Below, piece by piece: positions 1-6,434 of a DNA stretch of 6,557 nucleotides. The stretch is taken from positions 1 to 6,557 of the forward strand of contig CANGOY010000109.1 of assembly GCA_947455585.1 (NCBI GenBank), read 5' to 3'. Numbering within the stretch: position 1 is the stretch's first letter; each line of letters starts with the position of its first letter. This DNA is from Comamonadaceae bacterium (GTDB taxonomy: Bacteria > Pseudomonadota > Gammaproteobacteria > Burkholderiales > Burkholderiaceae_C). Below the pieces are notes generated by a model. The model was not told where the DNA came from. It saw only the letters and a program-made list of their open reading frames with translations, and did no database searches. The position numbers and the translations under genes are program-made.

Positions 1-10
1 AGAATCAGCC

Positions 11-43
11 ACCGGGCCCAAGATTCTTGCGCTCGGTTTTTTT
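11..43 (+). terminator. Intrinsic terminator upstream of guaC
   Basis: Bases 11-17 pair with 31-37 (six Watson-Crick pairs plus one G-U). After one C/C mismatch, 19-21 pair with 27-29 around a five-base loop, and a run of seven T (37-43) follows at once. This is the usual shape of a rho-independent terminator on the plus strand. It most likely ends a gene left of the window. It lies 79 bases before the guaC start, so it could instead be a conditional terminator in the guaC leader (see findings). Confidence 0.65.
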
Positions 44-72
44 ATGTCTGCCTTTTGCGGCTAAAAAAACCG
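34..72 (+). other. Perfect 11-bp inverted repeat that competes with the terminator
   Basis: CGGTTTTTTTA at 34-44 is exactly complementary to TAAAAAAACCG at 62-72. The 17-base loop contains a further GCC/GGC pairing (50-52 with 59-61). The left arm uses the last four bases of the terminator stem and its whole U-run, so the two hairpins cannot form together. The pairing is seen directly; any regulatory role is inference. Confidence 0.4.
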
Positions 73-109
73 GCCAAGCCAAGCGCTCAATCTTCGAACG
101 TTTTATTCT

Positions 110-113
110 GGAG
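110..113 (+). promoter_or_regulatory. Ribosome binding site of guaC
   Basis: GGAG lies eight bases before the ATG at 122, a normal Shine-Dalgarno spacing, and supports that start codon. Confidence 0.65.
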
Positions 114-121
114 CTTGGGAT

Positions 122-1099
122 ATGGAAATATTTGATTACGACAACATCTTGTTGCTGCCACGCAAGTGCCGCGTGGAAAGCCGCTCTGAATGCGATGCAG
201 GTGTTGAACTGGGTGGCCGCAAGTTTCGCTTGCCCGTCGTCCCCGCCAACATGAAAACTGTGGTGGATGAAAACATCTGCTTGTGGATGGCGCAAAACAA
301 TTACTTTTACGTGATGCACCGCTTCGATTTGGACAATGTCCAATTCGTGAAAGACATGCACGCCAAGGGTGTGTACGCCTCGATCTCTTTGGGCGTCAAA
401 GGCCCAGACCGCGCCACCGTGGACACACTGGCTGCTGCTGGCTTGACACCTGAATACATCACCATAGACATCGCCCATGGCCATGCCGACAGCGTGCGCG
501 ACATGATTGGCTACATCAAGGCCAAGTTGCCTAAGAGCTTCATCATCGCAGGCAACGTGGCCACACCTGAAGCCGTGATTGACCTCGAAAACTGGGGCGC
601 TGACGCGACCAAAGTGGGCGTGGGCCCAGGCAAGGTGTGTATCACAAAACTCAAAACAGGTTTTGGCACAGGCGGCTGGCAGTTGTCAGCGGTGAAGTGG
701 TGCGCACGTGTGGCGACCAAGCCCATCATTGCGGACGGCGGCATTCGCAGCCATGGTGACATTGCCAAGAGCATCCGCTTTGGCGCAAGCATGGTCATGA
801 TTGGTTCGTTGTTTGCAGGCCATGAAGAGTCGCCAGGCAAGACGGTGGAAGTGGACGGCGAGTTGTTCAAGGAATACTACGGCTCAGCCTCTGACTTCAA
901 CAAAGGCGAGTACAAGCACGTGGAAGGCAAGCGCATCCTCGAGCCCGTCAAAGGCAAGTTGGCCAACACGCTCATCGAAATGGAACAAGACGTGCAAAGC
1001 TCTATCAGCTACGCCGGCGGCACCAAGCTGATGGACGTGCGCAAAGTTAACTACGTGACCTTGGGCGGCGACAACGCAGGTGAACATCTGTTGATGTAA
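122..1099 (+). CDS. guaC: GMP reductase (GuaC, Bacillus-like short type)
   Basis: GMP reductase converts GMP to IMP and ammonia with NADPH, returning guanine nucleotides to the purine pool in the cytosol. The 325-residue protein is an IMPDH/GMPR-family TIM barrel. An N-terminal VVPANMKTV segment (39-47) is followed by ITIDIAHGHAD (113-123) and the catalytic loop GVGPGKVCITK (166-176) with the active-site cysteine at 173. Then come ADGGIRSHGDIAKS (204-217), the phosphate-site region MIGSLFAGHEESPG (226-239), and SSISYAGGTKL (293-303) near the C terminus. No CBS domains are present, which together with the length argues against IMP dehydrogenase. By recall, the wording of these motifs is much closer to the roughly 326-residue Bacillus GuaC than to the 347-residue E. 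coli enzyme. The ATG at 122 has a good ribosome binding site. The gene stands alone between two terminators and appears monocistronic. Confidence 0.95.
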   Translation: MEIFDYDNILLLPRKCRVESRSECDAGVELGGRKFRLPVVPANMKTVVDENICLWMAQNNYFYVMHRFDLDNVQFVKDMHAKGVYASISLGVKGPDRATVDTLAAAGLTPEYITIDIAHGHADSVRDMIGYIKAKLPKSFIIAGNVATPEAVIDLENWGADATKVGVGPGKVCITKLKTGFGTGGWQLSAVKWCARVATKPIIADGGIRSHGDIAKSIRFGASMVMIGSLFAGHEESPGKTVEVDGELFKEYYGSASDFNKGEYKHVEGKRILEPVKGKLANTLIEMEQDVQSSISYAGGTKLMDVRKVNYVTLGGDNAGEHLLM

Positions 1100-1129
1100 A
1101 CATCGCGCTGAGGCCAAATTTGGCTGAAC

Positions 1130-1169
1130 AAAAAAGCCTGTCTGCTTTGCGCAATGACAGGCTTTTTTT
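1130..1169. terminator. Bidirectional terminator between guaC and the hydrolase gene
   Basis: GCCTGTC (1136-1142) pairs with GACAGGC (1156-1162) around a 13-base loop. The stem is preceded by six A and followed by seven T, so it can end transcripts on both strands. It serves guaC (stop at 1099, plus strand) and the convergent hydrolase gene (stop at 1183, minus strand). Confidence 0.88.
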
Positions 1170-1182
1170 ATTGCTGTGGTTT

Positions 1183-2040
1183 TTACTTATGCAGCAGCTC
1201 TAAGGCCAAGGTGTTCAAGCGGTGACCAGGCTGGGCGAGTGCTTCAACGATGCTGAAGTGCTGCAAGCCTTCCAAGACCTCAGCCACGGGCACATGTGCT
1301 TTGCCCCACGCTTGCTGCATCAGCGAGTTGTGGCGCACGAACTCTTCGCTCTCAATGCCGCCGGCCACGCTGTAAAGCGTTCCCTGCTTGGGCGCAGGCA
1401 TCCACGCAGGGCTGTTGCGCAGCACCACGTCGTCGGTCAAGCGCAAGCTGTCTTTCAGGTACGGCGTGGCTTGCACAGAAGCCAGCTCATACAAACCAGA
1501 AATTGACAAAGCCTTGGTCACCAAATGCGCAGGCAAATCAGCGGCATAGGCTTTCCAATCGCAGGCCAGCAACATGGTCACTAAATGACCACCTGCCGAA
1601 TGCCCAACCAAGGTGATGCGACTGGGGTCACCGCCAAAGCGATGGATGTTGCGCCACACCCAAGCCAAGCACTTGACCATTTGCAGCGTGATGTCAGACA
1701 CCGTCACTGCAGGGCACAACGCGTAGTTAGGTACCACCACATGGGCACCTTGCGCAGTGAAGGTGGGCGCGACGAACGAATGGTCAGCCTTGTCGAGCGA
1801 GCGCCAATAGCCACCGTGCACAAACACCACCACGGGAGATTTGTCGCCCGCTGTGTCGCTTGGGAAAATATCTAGGGTCTCATTCAAGCCACGGCCATAG
1901 GCCACGTCTTGAAAGCAACGGTGCGTGGCACGCACTTGGGAAGATGCCTCACGCCAATGCGCAAAGTGCGCGGCATGCTGAGGCACCAAAGCGCGGTTGT
2001 TGTACATGCGGTCATACCAAGCACCGTCGCGTTGCGTCAT
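1183..2040 (-). CDS. Alpha/beta hydrolase, kynurenine-formamidase / esterase type
   Basis: A 285-residue serine hydrolase with no signal peptide, so probably cytoplasmic. The oxyanion-hole motif HGGYW (75-79) is the form typical of arylformamidase-like enzymes and related carboxylesterases. The nucleophile elbow GHSAG (146-150) places the catalytic serine at 148, and a C-terminal histidine at 261 (LQHFS) completes the triad. The acid is probably Glu230 in GGIESEEF, a segment I recall as characteristic of this subfamily. The start codon overlaps the stop of the upstream TonB-dependent receptor gene (ATGA at 2040-2037), so the two are one operon and probably translationally coupled. Such a pair could serve uptake and then hydrolysis of an ester- or amide-linked substrate, but the substrate cannot be read from sequence. 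No other tryptophan-degradation gene (kynA, kynU) is nearby, so the name kynB is not warranted. Confidence 0.85.
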   Translation of the reverse strand: MTQRDGAWYDRMYNNRALVPQHAAHFAHWREASSQVRATHRCFQDVAYGRGLNETLDIFPSDTAGDKSPVVVFVHGGYWRSLDKADHSFVAPTFTAQGAHVVVPNYALCPAVTVSDITLQMVKCLAWVWRNIHRFGGDPSRITLVGHSAGGHLVTMLLACDWKAYAADLPAHLVTKALSISGLYELASVQATPYLKDSLRLTDDVVLRNSPAWMPAPKQGTLYSVAGGIESEEFVRHNSLMQQAWGKAHVPVAEVLEGLQHFSIVEALAQPGHRLNTLALELLHK

Positions 2041-4211
2041 AGTTTTTTCTCCAGAAGGATTTGCGCATTGGTCCAGCTGCGGTTTTGGGTATTGCTGTTT
2101 TCCACAACACCCCCACCGGTGTACACACTGCCCGTGTTGTAGTTGCGTGGGTCAAGGTTGCTCAAGGTCAGGCGCCATGCCGTGCTGCCGTCTACACGCC
2201 ACAAACCATACACATCCATCACACGTTTTTGCGAGACCGTCACCAACTGCTCGGCACTCAAACGCGTGCTGTAGCCTGGGTTGTAGTTGACGTTGCCACC
2301 CAAGGTGAGCGGCACCACGCTCAAGCGGTAATCCGCACCAAGATTGGCCGTCATGTCAGGCTGCTGGTCCAGGCGGTTGTTAGCGCCATCAATGCTGAGC
2401 ACGCGTGAGCGGTAAAAGCTCACATTGCTGCGCAGGTCCACATGCGGCGCCTTGTCAATCCATTGGTCCATACGGAACTTGGCTTCTAGCTCAATGCCTT
2501 CGGTGATGGCTTCACTGATGTTTTGCGGGCTGGACAACCAGCGCGAAGTATTGGGAATGCCCGGCACGGGTTCGTAGGTGGTGACATTGCGAATCAGGTT
2601 CTGCACACGGCGATGGAATGCGCTCGCGCTCAGCACACCGCCCTGCGGCAAATACCTTTCAATCGCGACATCTAAGCCTGTTGCAATTTCTGGCTTGAGG
2701 TTCGGATTGCCCGATACATCGGGATTGGTTCGGCTGTTTTCAGCATCACGGGTGTAGGTTCGTCTGGCTAACAGCGTGGGCATCGTCGGCGTTTTAAAGC
2801 TACGCGTGAGGCTCATACGCACTTGGTCTCGACTGTCAGGATTTGGGCGCCACATGGCATGCAGCAACGGCGTGAACACACTGCTGCGATTACTCACATC
2901 ACCATCCGCCGTGCTGCCCGCCGTCATCAGTCCTTCGTGACGTGCCCCCAAATGGGTGGCCCAATTCGGCGTGAGTTGCCACTCATCCTGTGAATACAAG
3001 GCATACCGCGTAGAGCTCGCTTGGTAGTCTGCGCTGCCTTGAGAAAGTTGATAGGTTCCGACAACCTCTTGCGTACGACGCACGGCCTCCACCTCGGTTC
3101 CGCTCACCCATTGGTGCCCGCCACCCATCACGTTGGTGTACTTGCCTCCCACATTGGCAGACCTGTCTTGGATGTGTGAGTTATCAAGGACCTTGGGTAA
3201 GAAACTGGTCGGATGACTGGGGTCATCTAAAGTTTGCGCATATTCATTGTGGCTATTCCAGCCGCCCACATTGAACTTCCATTCCATGTTGCTATCAGCA
3301 GACAGTTTGCGTCGCCATTGACCATTCAAGCGTCCCACGGCAAAGTGATTTTTGTTTTCTGTTGTGGCACTGGTTGACACCGCTGACGGCAATGTTTGGT
3401 CAATCTGTATCGCGCCAGGGCTCTTGCCTTGCGACAAGGCCACAAAGGGCATCAGCGTGAAGGTTTCACCTGGGTCGCCTTTGAATTGCAAACGTGCCGT
3501 GGCATTCATGCCTTCACGGTCGTAATGACTATCGCTGACGCGATAACGCGCCGTGCCATCGTTGCGCGTGAAATCGTTTTCACTGTGGTCAGGCGCTGCA
3601 AATCGGTTCACAGACAAGGTGTAGTTAGCCGTCCACTTCTCAGCGTCGTGGTACTTGACCAACGAGGCGGAGGGCGAGGCATAACCCCCCTGAAACGACG
3701 ATCCCACTTTCAGCTCAGTGGGCATGCCTTTGCGGCCTTCGCGCGTGATGATGTTGATGGTGCCCGCAATCGCTTGAGCGCCTGTCTCGGCGGTAGGTGC
3801 ACGGTAAATTTCCACGCGCTCAATCATCTCTGGCGTGAGCGACTCGACCGAGAAACCAGGCGGCACGCGTTCGCCATCAAGCAAGATTTGTGTGTAGCCT
3901 TGACTCATGCCACGCATGCGAATGCCGCCGCCGCGACCGGGTGCACCACCCAACGTAATGCCGGGCATGCGCTTCAAAATTTCACCTAGGTTGGCGTCGC
4001 CTTGACGCTCAATTTCTTCACGGCCAATCACAATTTTGCTGGCGGTGGATTCGCGGCGCTGCTGGGTGTCGTTGTCGCGGCCGCTGGTGATTTCAATGCG
4101 GCCCATGTCCGAGGTGGCCGTCGAGGGCGCTGTGGTTTGCTGCGCCAATGCCGCGAACGTGGTCAGCGCAAAAGGAACAAGAAGCGTACTGGCAGTGGGC
4201 GTGAAAGACAT
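2037..4211 (-). CDS. TonB-dependent outer-membrane receptor
   Basis: A 724-residue TonB-dependent receptor for energy-driven import across the outer membrane. A hydrophobic stretch (about 9-23) ending ALA-Q looks like a Sec signal peptide cleaved after residue 23. GRIEITSGR (37-45) is the likely TonB-box region. The plug domain spans about 55-160, with IVIGREEIERQGD, LKRMPGI, the glycine-rich GRGGGIRMRG (92-101), ILLDGERVPPG (109-119) and a plug end at AQAIAGTINIITRE (145-158). The rest is a beta barrel with the usual late motifs SLTRSFKTPTMPTLL (467-481) and GNPNLKPE (501-508). It has no lipoprotein box, and I see no cysteine. The substrate is unknown; siderophores, other metal chelates or small organics are all possible. 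The ATG at 4211 is the only standard start between the protein and an in-frame upstream TAA, although its Shine-Dalgarno is weak. The gene overlaps the hydrolase start by four bases. The protein ends in leucine, not in the usual aromatic residue. Confidence 0.92.
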   Translation of the reverse strand: MSFTPTASTLLVPFALTTFAALAQQTTAPSTATSDMGRIEITSGRDNDTQQRRESTASKIVIGREEIERQGDANLGEILKRMPGITLGGAPGRGGGIRMRGMSQGYTQILLDGERVPPGFSVESLTPEMIERVEIYRAPTAETGAQAIAGTINIITREGRKGMPTELKVGSSFQGGYASPSASLVKYHDAEKWTANYTLSVNRFAAPDHSENDFTRNDGTARYRVSDSHYDREGMNATARLQFKGDPGETFTLMPFVALSQGKSPGAIQIDQTLPSAVSTSATTENKNHFAVGRLNGQWRRKLSADSNMEWKFNVGGWNSHNEYAQTLDDPSHPTSFLPKVLDNSHIQDRSANVGGKYTNVMGGGHQWVSGTEVEAVRRTQEVVGTYQLSQGSADYQASSTRYALYSQDEWQLTPNWATHLGARHEGLMTAGSTADGDVSNRSSVFTPLLHAMWRPNPDSRDQVRMSLTRSFKTPTMPTLLARRTYTRDAENSRTNPDVSGNPNLKPEIATGLDVAIERYLPQGGVLSASAFHRRVQNLIRNVTTYEPVPGIPNTSRWLSSPQNISEAITEGIELEAKFRMDQWIDKAPHVDLRSNVSFYRSRVLSIDGANNRLDQQPDMTANLGADYRLSVVPLTLGGNVNYNPGYSTRLSAEQLVTVSQKRVMDVYGLWRVDGSTAWRLTLSNLDPRNYNTGSVYTGGGVVENSNTQNRSWTNAQILLEKKL

Positions 4212-4282
4212 AGCAAAAAGTTTACCGAGGTATGAATGCCCTTGCCGTGTAAAGTGCAGGTTTTATTTTTGATGTTAGTTTC
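4212..4282. promoter_or_regulatory. Divergent intergenic region between the TonB receptor gene and minC
   Basis: These 71 bases must carry the start signals of both the receptor operon (minus) and minCDE (plus). On the plus strand, TTGCCG (4242-4247) and TATTTT (4264-4269), 16 bases apart, make a plausible but weak sigma-70 promoter. It would begin a transcript only a few bases before the minC ATG. Neither flanking start has a strong Shine-Dalgarno. I see no clear operator or Fur-like box. Confidence 0.35.
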
Positions 4283-5029
4283 ATGAACCAAGCTGCTACG
4301 CCACACGCCTACGAAATCAAAAGTGCCTCGTTGCCCTTGGTGTCTTTTCTCCTCAAAACCCCTGACACATCAGCCCTTCAAGCCGATATGGCACGCCGTC
4401 TAGGGGCTACCCCCGGCTTCTTCGACAACGACCCCGTGGTCATTGACCTAAGTGCTTTGGAAGACCCCAACCGTCAGCTCGACCTGCCCTCGGTCTGCCT
4501 CATGTTGCGCACACACCAAATGTTGCCCGTGGCCATACGCGGCGCAAATGAACACCAATTAGCTAATGCACACAAAGCCGGCTTGTTTGAAGCCAGTGAT
4601 TTGAGCATTCAAGCCCCCGCAGTGGCACGTGTTGAAACCGTGGTGCAAGAGGTCATTCGTGAGGTTGAAGTGGTTCGCGAGGTGCAAACCGGGAGCGGTG
4701 CCGCCATGGTCATCGACAAACCCCTGCGCTCTGGCCAGCATGTGTATGCCAAGGGCCGCGACCTGATTGTGTTGGCCATGGTCAACCCAGGTGCCGAAAT
4801 CATGGCCGATGGCCACATCCACGTGTACGCCCCATTGCGTGGCAAAGCCATTGCAGGCGCGCGCGGCGATGAGCAAGCACGTATCTTTACCTCATGCCTC
4901 GAAGCCGAGCTGCTGTCGATCGCTGGCACTTACCGTACCAGCGGCGATGCCCCGTTGCCATCGGATGTTGCCGGCAAAGCAGCGCAAATCAGCCTGCAAG
5001 GTGATAAGTTGGTGATTCAAGCACTGTAA
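4283..5029 (+). CDS. minC: Septum site-determining protein MinC
   Basis: MinC inhibits FtsZ polymers away from mid-cell and is brought to the membrane by MinD. The 248-residue protein has the two-domain plan of the family. The N-terminal FtsZ-inhibiting domain covers about 8-110, including the VVIDLSALED strand (52-61). A linker rich in valine and glutamate follows (about 116-136). The C-terminal beta-helix domain covers about 142-244, with LRSGQHVYA (148-156), whose RSGQ matches the MinD-binding motif. It continues with DLIVL, NPGAEIMADGHIHVYAPLRGKA (168-189) and EAELLSIAG (207-215). It is the first gene of minCDE, with minD starting 41 bases after its stop. The ATG at 4283 is poorly preceded by a Shine-Dalgarno, but the N terminus aligns with what is expected for MinC. 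Confidence 0.95.
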   Translation: MNQAATPHAYEIKSASLPLVSFLLKTPDTSALQADMARRLGATPGFFDNDPVVIDLSALEDPNRQLDLPSVCLMLRTHQMLPVAIRGANEHQLANAHKAGLFEASDLSIQAPAVARVETVVQEVIREVEVVREVQTGSGAAMVIDKPLRSGQHVYAKGRDLIVLAMVNPGAEIMADGHIHVYAPLRGKAIAGARGDEQARIFTSCLEAELLSIAGTYRTSGDAPLPSDVAGKAAQISLQGDKLVIQAL

Positions 5030-5058
5030 AATTCGGCAATTAAATAACAGAAACAACT

Positions 5059-5062
5059 AGGG
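5059..5062 (+). promoter_or_regulatory. Ribosome binding site of minD
   Basis: AGGG lies eight bases before the minD ATG at 5071, inside the 41-base AT-rich gap after minC. It is modest in strength. I see no terminator in the gap, which agrees with co-transcription of minC and minD. Confidence 0.45.
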
Positions 5063-5070
5063 CTTTATTC

Positions 5071-5886
5071 ATGACAAAAATCGTGGTGGTGACTTCTGGC
5101 AAAGGCGGCGTGGGCAAGACCACAACCAGCGCCAGTTTTTCCTCTGGCCTCGCTTTGCGCGGTTTCAAAACGGTGGTCATCGACTTTGACGTCGGCCTGC
5201 GGAACCTTGACCTCATCATGGGTTGCGAGCGTCGCGTGGTGTATGACTTCATCAACGTCATCAATGGTGAAGCCACGCTGAACCAAGCGTTGATCAAAGA
5301 CAAACAATGCGACAACTTGTTTGTGCTGGCTGCTTCTCAAACGCGCGACAAAGACGCCCTGTCACAAGACGGTGTGGAGCGCGTGTTGAACGAACTCAAA
5401 GAAATGAAGTTCGATTACATCGTGTGCGATTCACCTGCCGGTATCGAAGTGGGCGCCATGATGGCCATGCACTTTGCTGATGAGGCTTTGGTGGTGACCA
5501 ACCCAGAAGTGTCTTCGGTGCGCGACTCAGACCGTATCTTGGGCATGCTCAGCAGCAAAACCAAACGTGCGATTGACGGCGACACACCCATCAAAGAACA
5601 CCTGCTCATCACGCGCTACAACCCGAGCCGCGTCGAAGAAGGCCACATGCTGTCGCTGGAAGACATTCAAGACATCTTGCGCATTCCATTGATTGGCGTG
5701 ATTCCTGAATCTGAGACGGTGTTGACCGCTTCGAACCAAGGCTTGCCTGCGGTTCATTTGGAAAACACCGATGTGTCGGAAGCCTACAAAGACGTGATCA
5801 GCCGCTTCTTGGGTGAGGACGTCCCCATGCGCTTCACCGAGCACGTCAAACCAGGATTGTTCAAACGCATGTTTGGCGGGAAGTAA
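5071..5886 (+). CDS. minD: Septum site-determining ATPase MinD
   Basis: MinD is the ParA/MinD-family ATPase that binds the inner membrane as an ATP dimer, recruits MinC, and is released by MinE. In this 271-residue protein the deviant Walker A KGGVGKT lies at 11-17, with the signature lysine 11 and the P-loop lysine 16. Switch I is at DFDVGLRNLDLIMG (38-51) and Walker B/switch II at IVCDSPAGIE (117-126). VVTNPEVSSVRDSDR (141-155) follows. The C-terminal amphipathic membrane-targeting helix is intact (VKPGLFKRMFGGK, 259-271). Length and motifs are those of a full functional MinD. It sits 41 bases after minC and three bases before minE. Confidence 0.97.
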   Translation: MTKIVVVTSGKGGVGKTTTSASFSSGLALRGFKTVVIDFDVGLRNLDLIMGCERRVVYDFINVINGEATLNQALIKDKQCDNLFVLAASQTRDKDALSQDGVERVLNELKEMKFDYIVCDSPAGIEVGAMMAMHFADEALVVTNPEVSSVRDSDRILGMLSSKTKRAIDGDTPIKEHLLITRYNPSRVEEGHMLSLEDIQDILRIPLIGVIPESETVLTASNQGLPAVHLENTDVSEAYKDVISRFLGEDVPMRFTEHVKPGLFKRMFGGK

Positions 5887-5889
5887 GCC

Positions 5890-6141
5890 ATGTCGTTGCT
5901 CTCTCTCTTACTTGGTGAGAAGAAAAAAACTGCCAACGTGGCAAAAGAACGTTTGCAGTTCATCCTCACCCACGAGCGTACGGGTCGTAACCCACAGCCC
6001 GACTACCTGCCTGATTTGCAGCGCGACTTGGTGGCCGTGCTGTCTAAATACGTGAAAATCAATCCAAACGACATCAAAGTCAATTTGGAGCGTCACGACA
6101 ACCTCGAAGTGCTCGAAGTCAAAATCGAATTGCCAGAGTAA
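5890..6141 (+). CDS. minE: Cell division topological specificity factor MinE
   Basis: MinE stimulates the MinD ATPase and so drives Min oscillation and frees mid-cell from MinC. The 83-residue protein has the normal family length. An N-terminal amphipathic membrane-binding segment (SLLSLLLGEKKK, 2-13) leads to the MinD-interacting segment, about 13-31, with AKERLQFILTHER (18-30). The dimerisation/topological-specificity domain follows, about 32-83, with LPDLQRDLVAVLSKYV (40-55) and LEVKIELPE at the end. It starts three bases after the minD stop, so the two are surely co-transcribed. A possible GGGAAG Shine-Dalgarno lies inside the end of minD. A terminator follows about 34 bases after the stop. 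Confidence 0.96.
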   Translation: MSLLSLLLGEKKKTANVAKERLQFILTHERTGRNPQPDYLPDLQRDLVAVLSKYVKINPNDIKVNLERHDNLEVLEVKIELPE

Positions 6142-6174
6142 ATGTCTAGCGAAGGGTTTAAGTACCCGTCAAAA

Positions 6175-6205
6175 CAAAAAAGCGACCCGAGGGTCGCTTT
6201 TTGTT
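6175..6205. terminator. Bidirectional terminator after minCDE
   Basis: AGCGACC (6181-6187) pairs with GGTCGCT (6192-6198) around a CGAG tetraloop. It is flanked by five further A on the left and by T4 plus GTTT on the right. It ends minCDE on the plus strand and can equally end the small convergent gene whose stop is at 6230 on the minus strand. Confidence 0.9.
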
Positions 6206-6229
6206 TGGCTTTCGCAAGCAAAGGGGGGA

Positions 6230-6400
6230 TTAACCGCCCTTGTTTGAACGCTTGCCAGGGTTCTTTTTGCTACGTGTCGCAACACCGCGCTCAAGACTCA
6301 CACGTTGACCACGACCACCGGTGCGCAGCATGGTGCCTGGCAGGGGGATTGGTTTTGGTGCGCGTTGGCGGTCGGCTTCGGTGACGATTTTGTTTCCCAT
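6230..6400 (-). CDS. Small basic hypothetical protein (56 aa)
   Basis: I do not recognise a named family. The chosen start is the ATG at 6400, which gives 56 residues; an in-frame TTG at 6412 would add four. GGAAA lies five bases before the ATG, a good Shine-Dalgarno for that choice. The protein begins MGNKIVTEADRQRAPKP, has a proline-rich stretch (15-21), then RTGGRGQRVSLERGVATRS (26-44), and ends in a lysine/arginine/glycine tail. There are about 14 basic against 3 acidic residues and no cysteine or hydrophobic segment, so it is probably cytoplasmic, mostly disordered, and possibly nucleic-acid or ribosome associated. That role is inference. It is convergent to minE and followed by a shared terminator. 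The ribosome binding site, terminator and composition make it a likely real gene. Confidence 0.6.
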   Translation of the reverse strand: MGNKIVTEADRQRAPKPIPLPGTMLRTGGRGQRVSLERGVATRSKKNPGKRSNKGG

Positions 6401-6405
6401 GAAAT

Positions 6406-6410
6406 TTTCC
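6406..6410 (-). promoter_or_regulatory. Ribosome binding site that decides the start of the small basic protein
   Basis: On the minus strand, GGAAA occupies 6410-6406, five bases before the ATG at 6400. It overlaps the alternative TTG at 6412-6410, which has no comparable site ahead of it. This favours the ATG. Confidence 0.5.
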
Positions 6411-6434
6411 AATTAAAAAAGTTACAGCCCCTAA

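Noticed and set aside
5..484. 159-codon open frame on the minus strand over the guaC start
   Set aside because: It lies antisense to the well-supported guaC N terminus and across its terminator and leader, with His/Val-rich shadow composition.
1183..2040. Naming the hydrolase kynB (kynurenine formamidase)
   Set aside because: The HGGYW motif fits, but bacterial KynB is usually a metal-dependent enzyme of a different fold, and no kyn gene is adjacent. The substrate stays open.
3396..3989. 197-codon open frame on the plus strand inside the receptor gene
   Set aside because: It is antisense to strongly supported receptor coding sequence, has His/Ala/Arg-rich composition typical of a shadow frame, and shows no recognisable motif.
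6142..6384. 80-codon plus-strand frame starting directly after the minE stop
   Set aside because: It reads straight through the minCDE terminator hairpin and antisense to the small basic protein, with no family resemblance. It also lacks a credible separate ribosome binding site.
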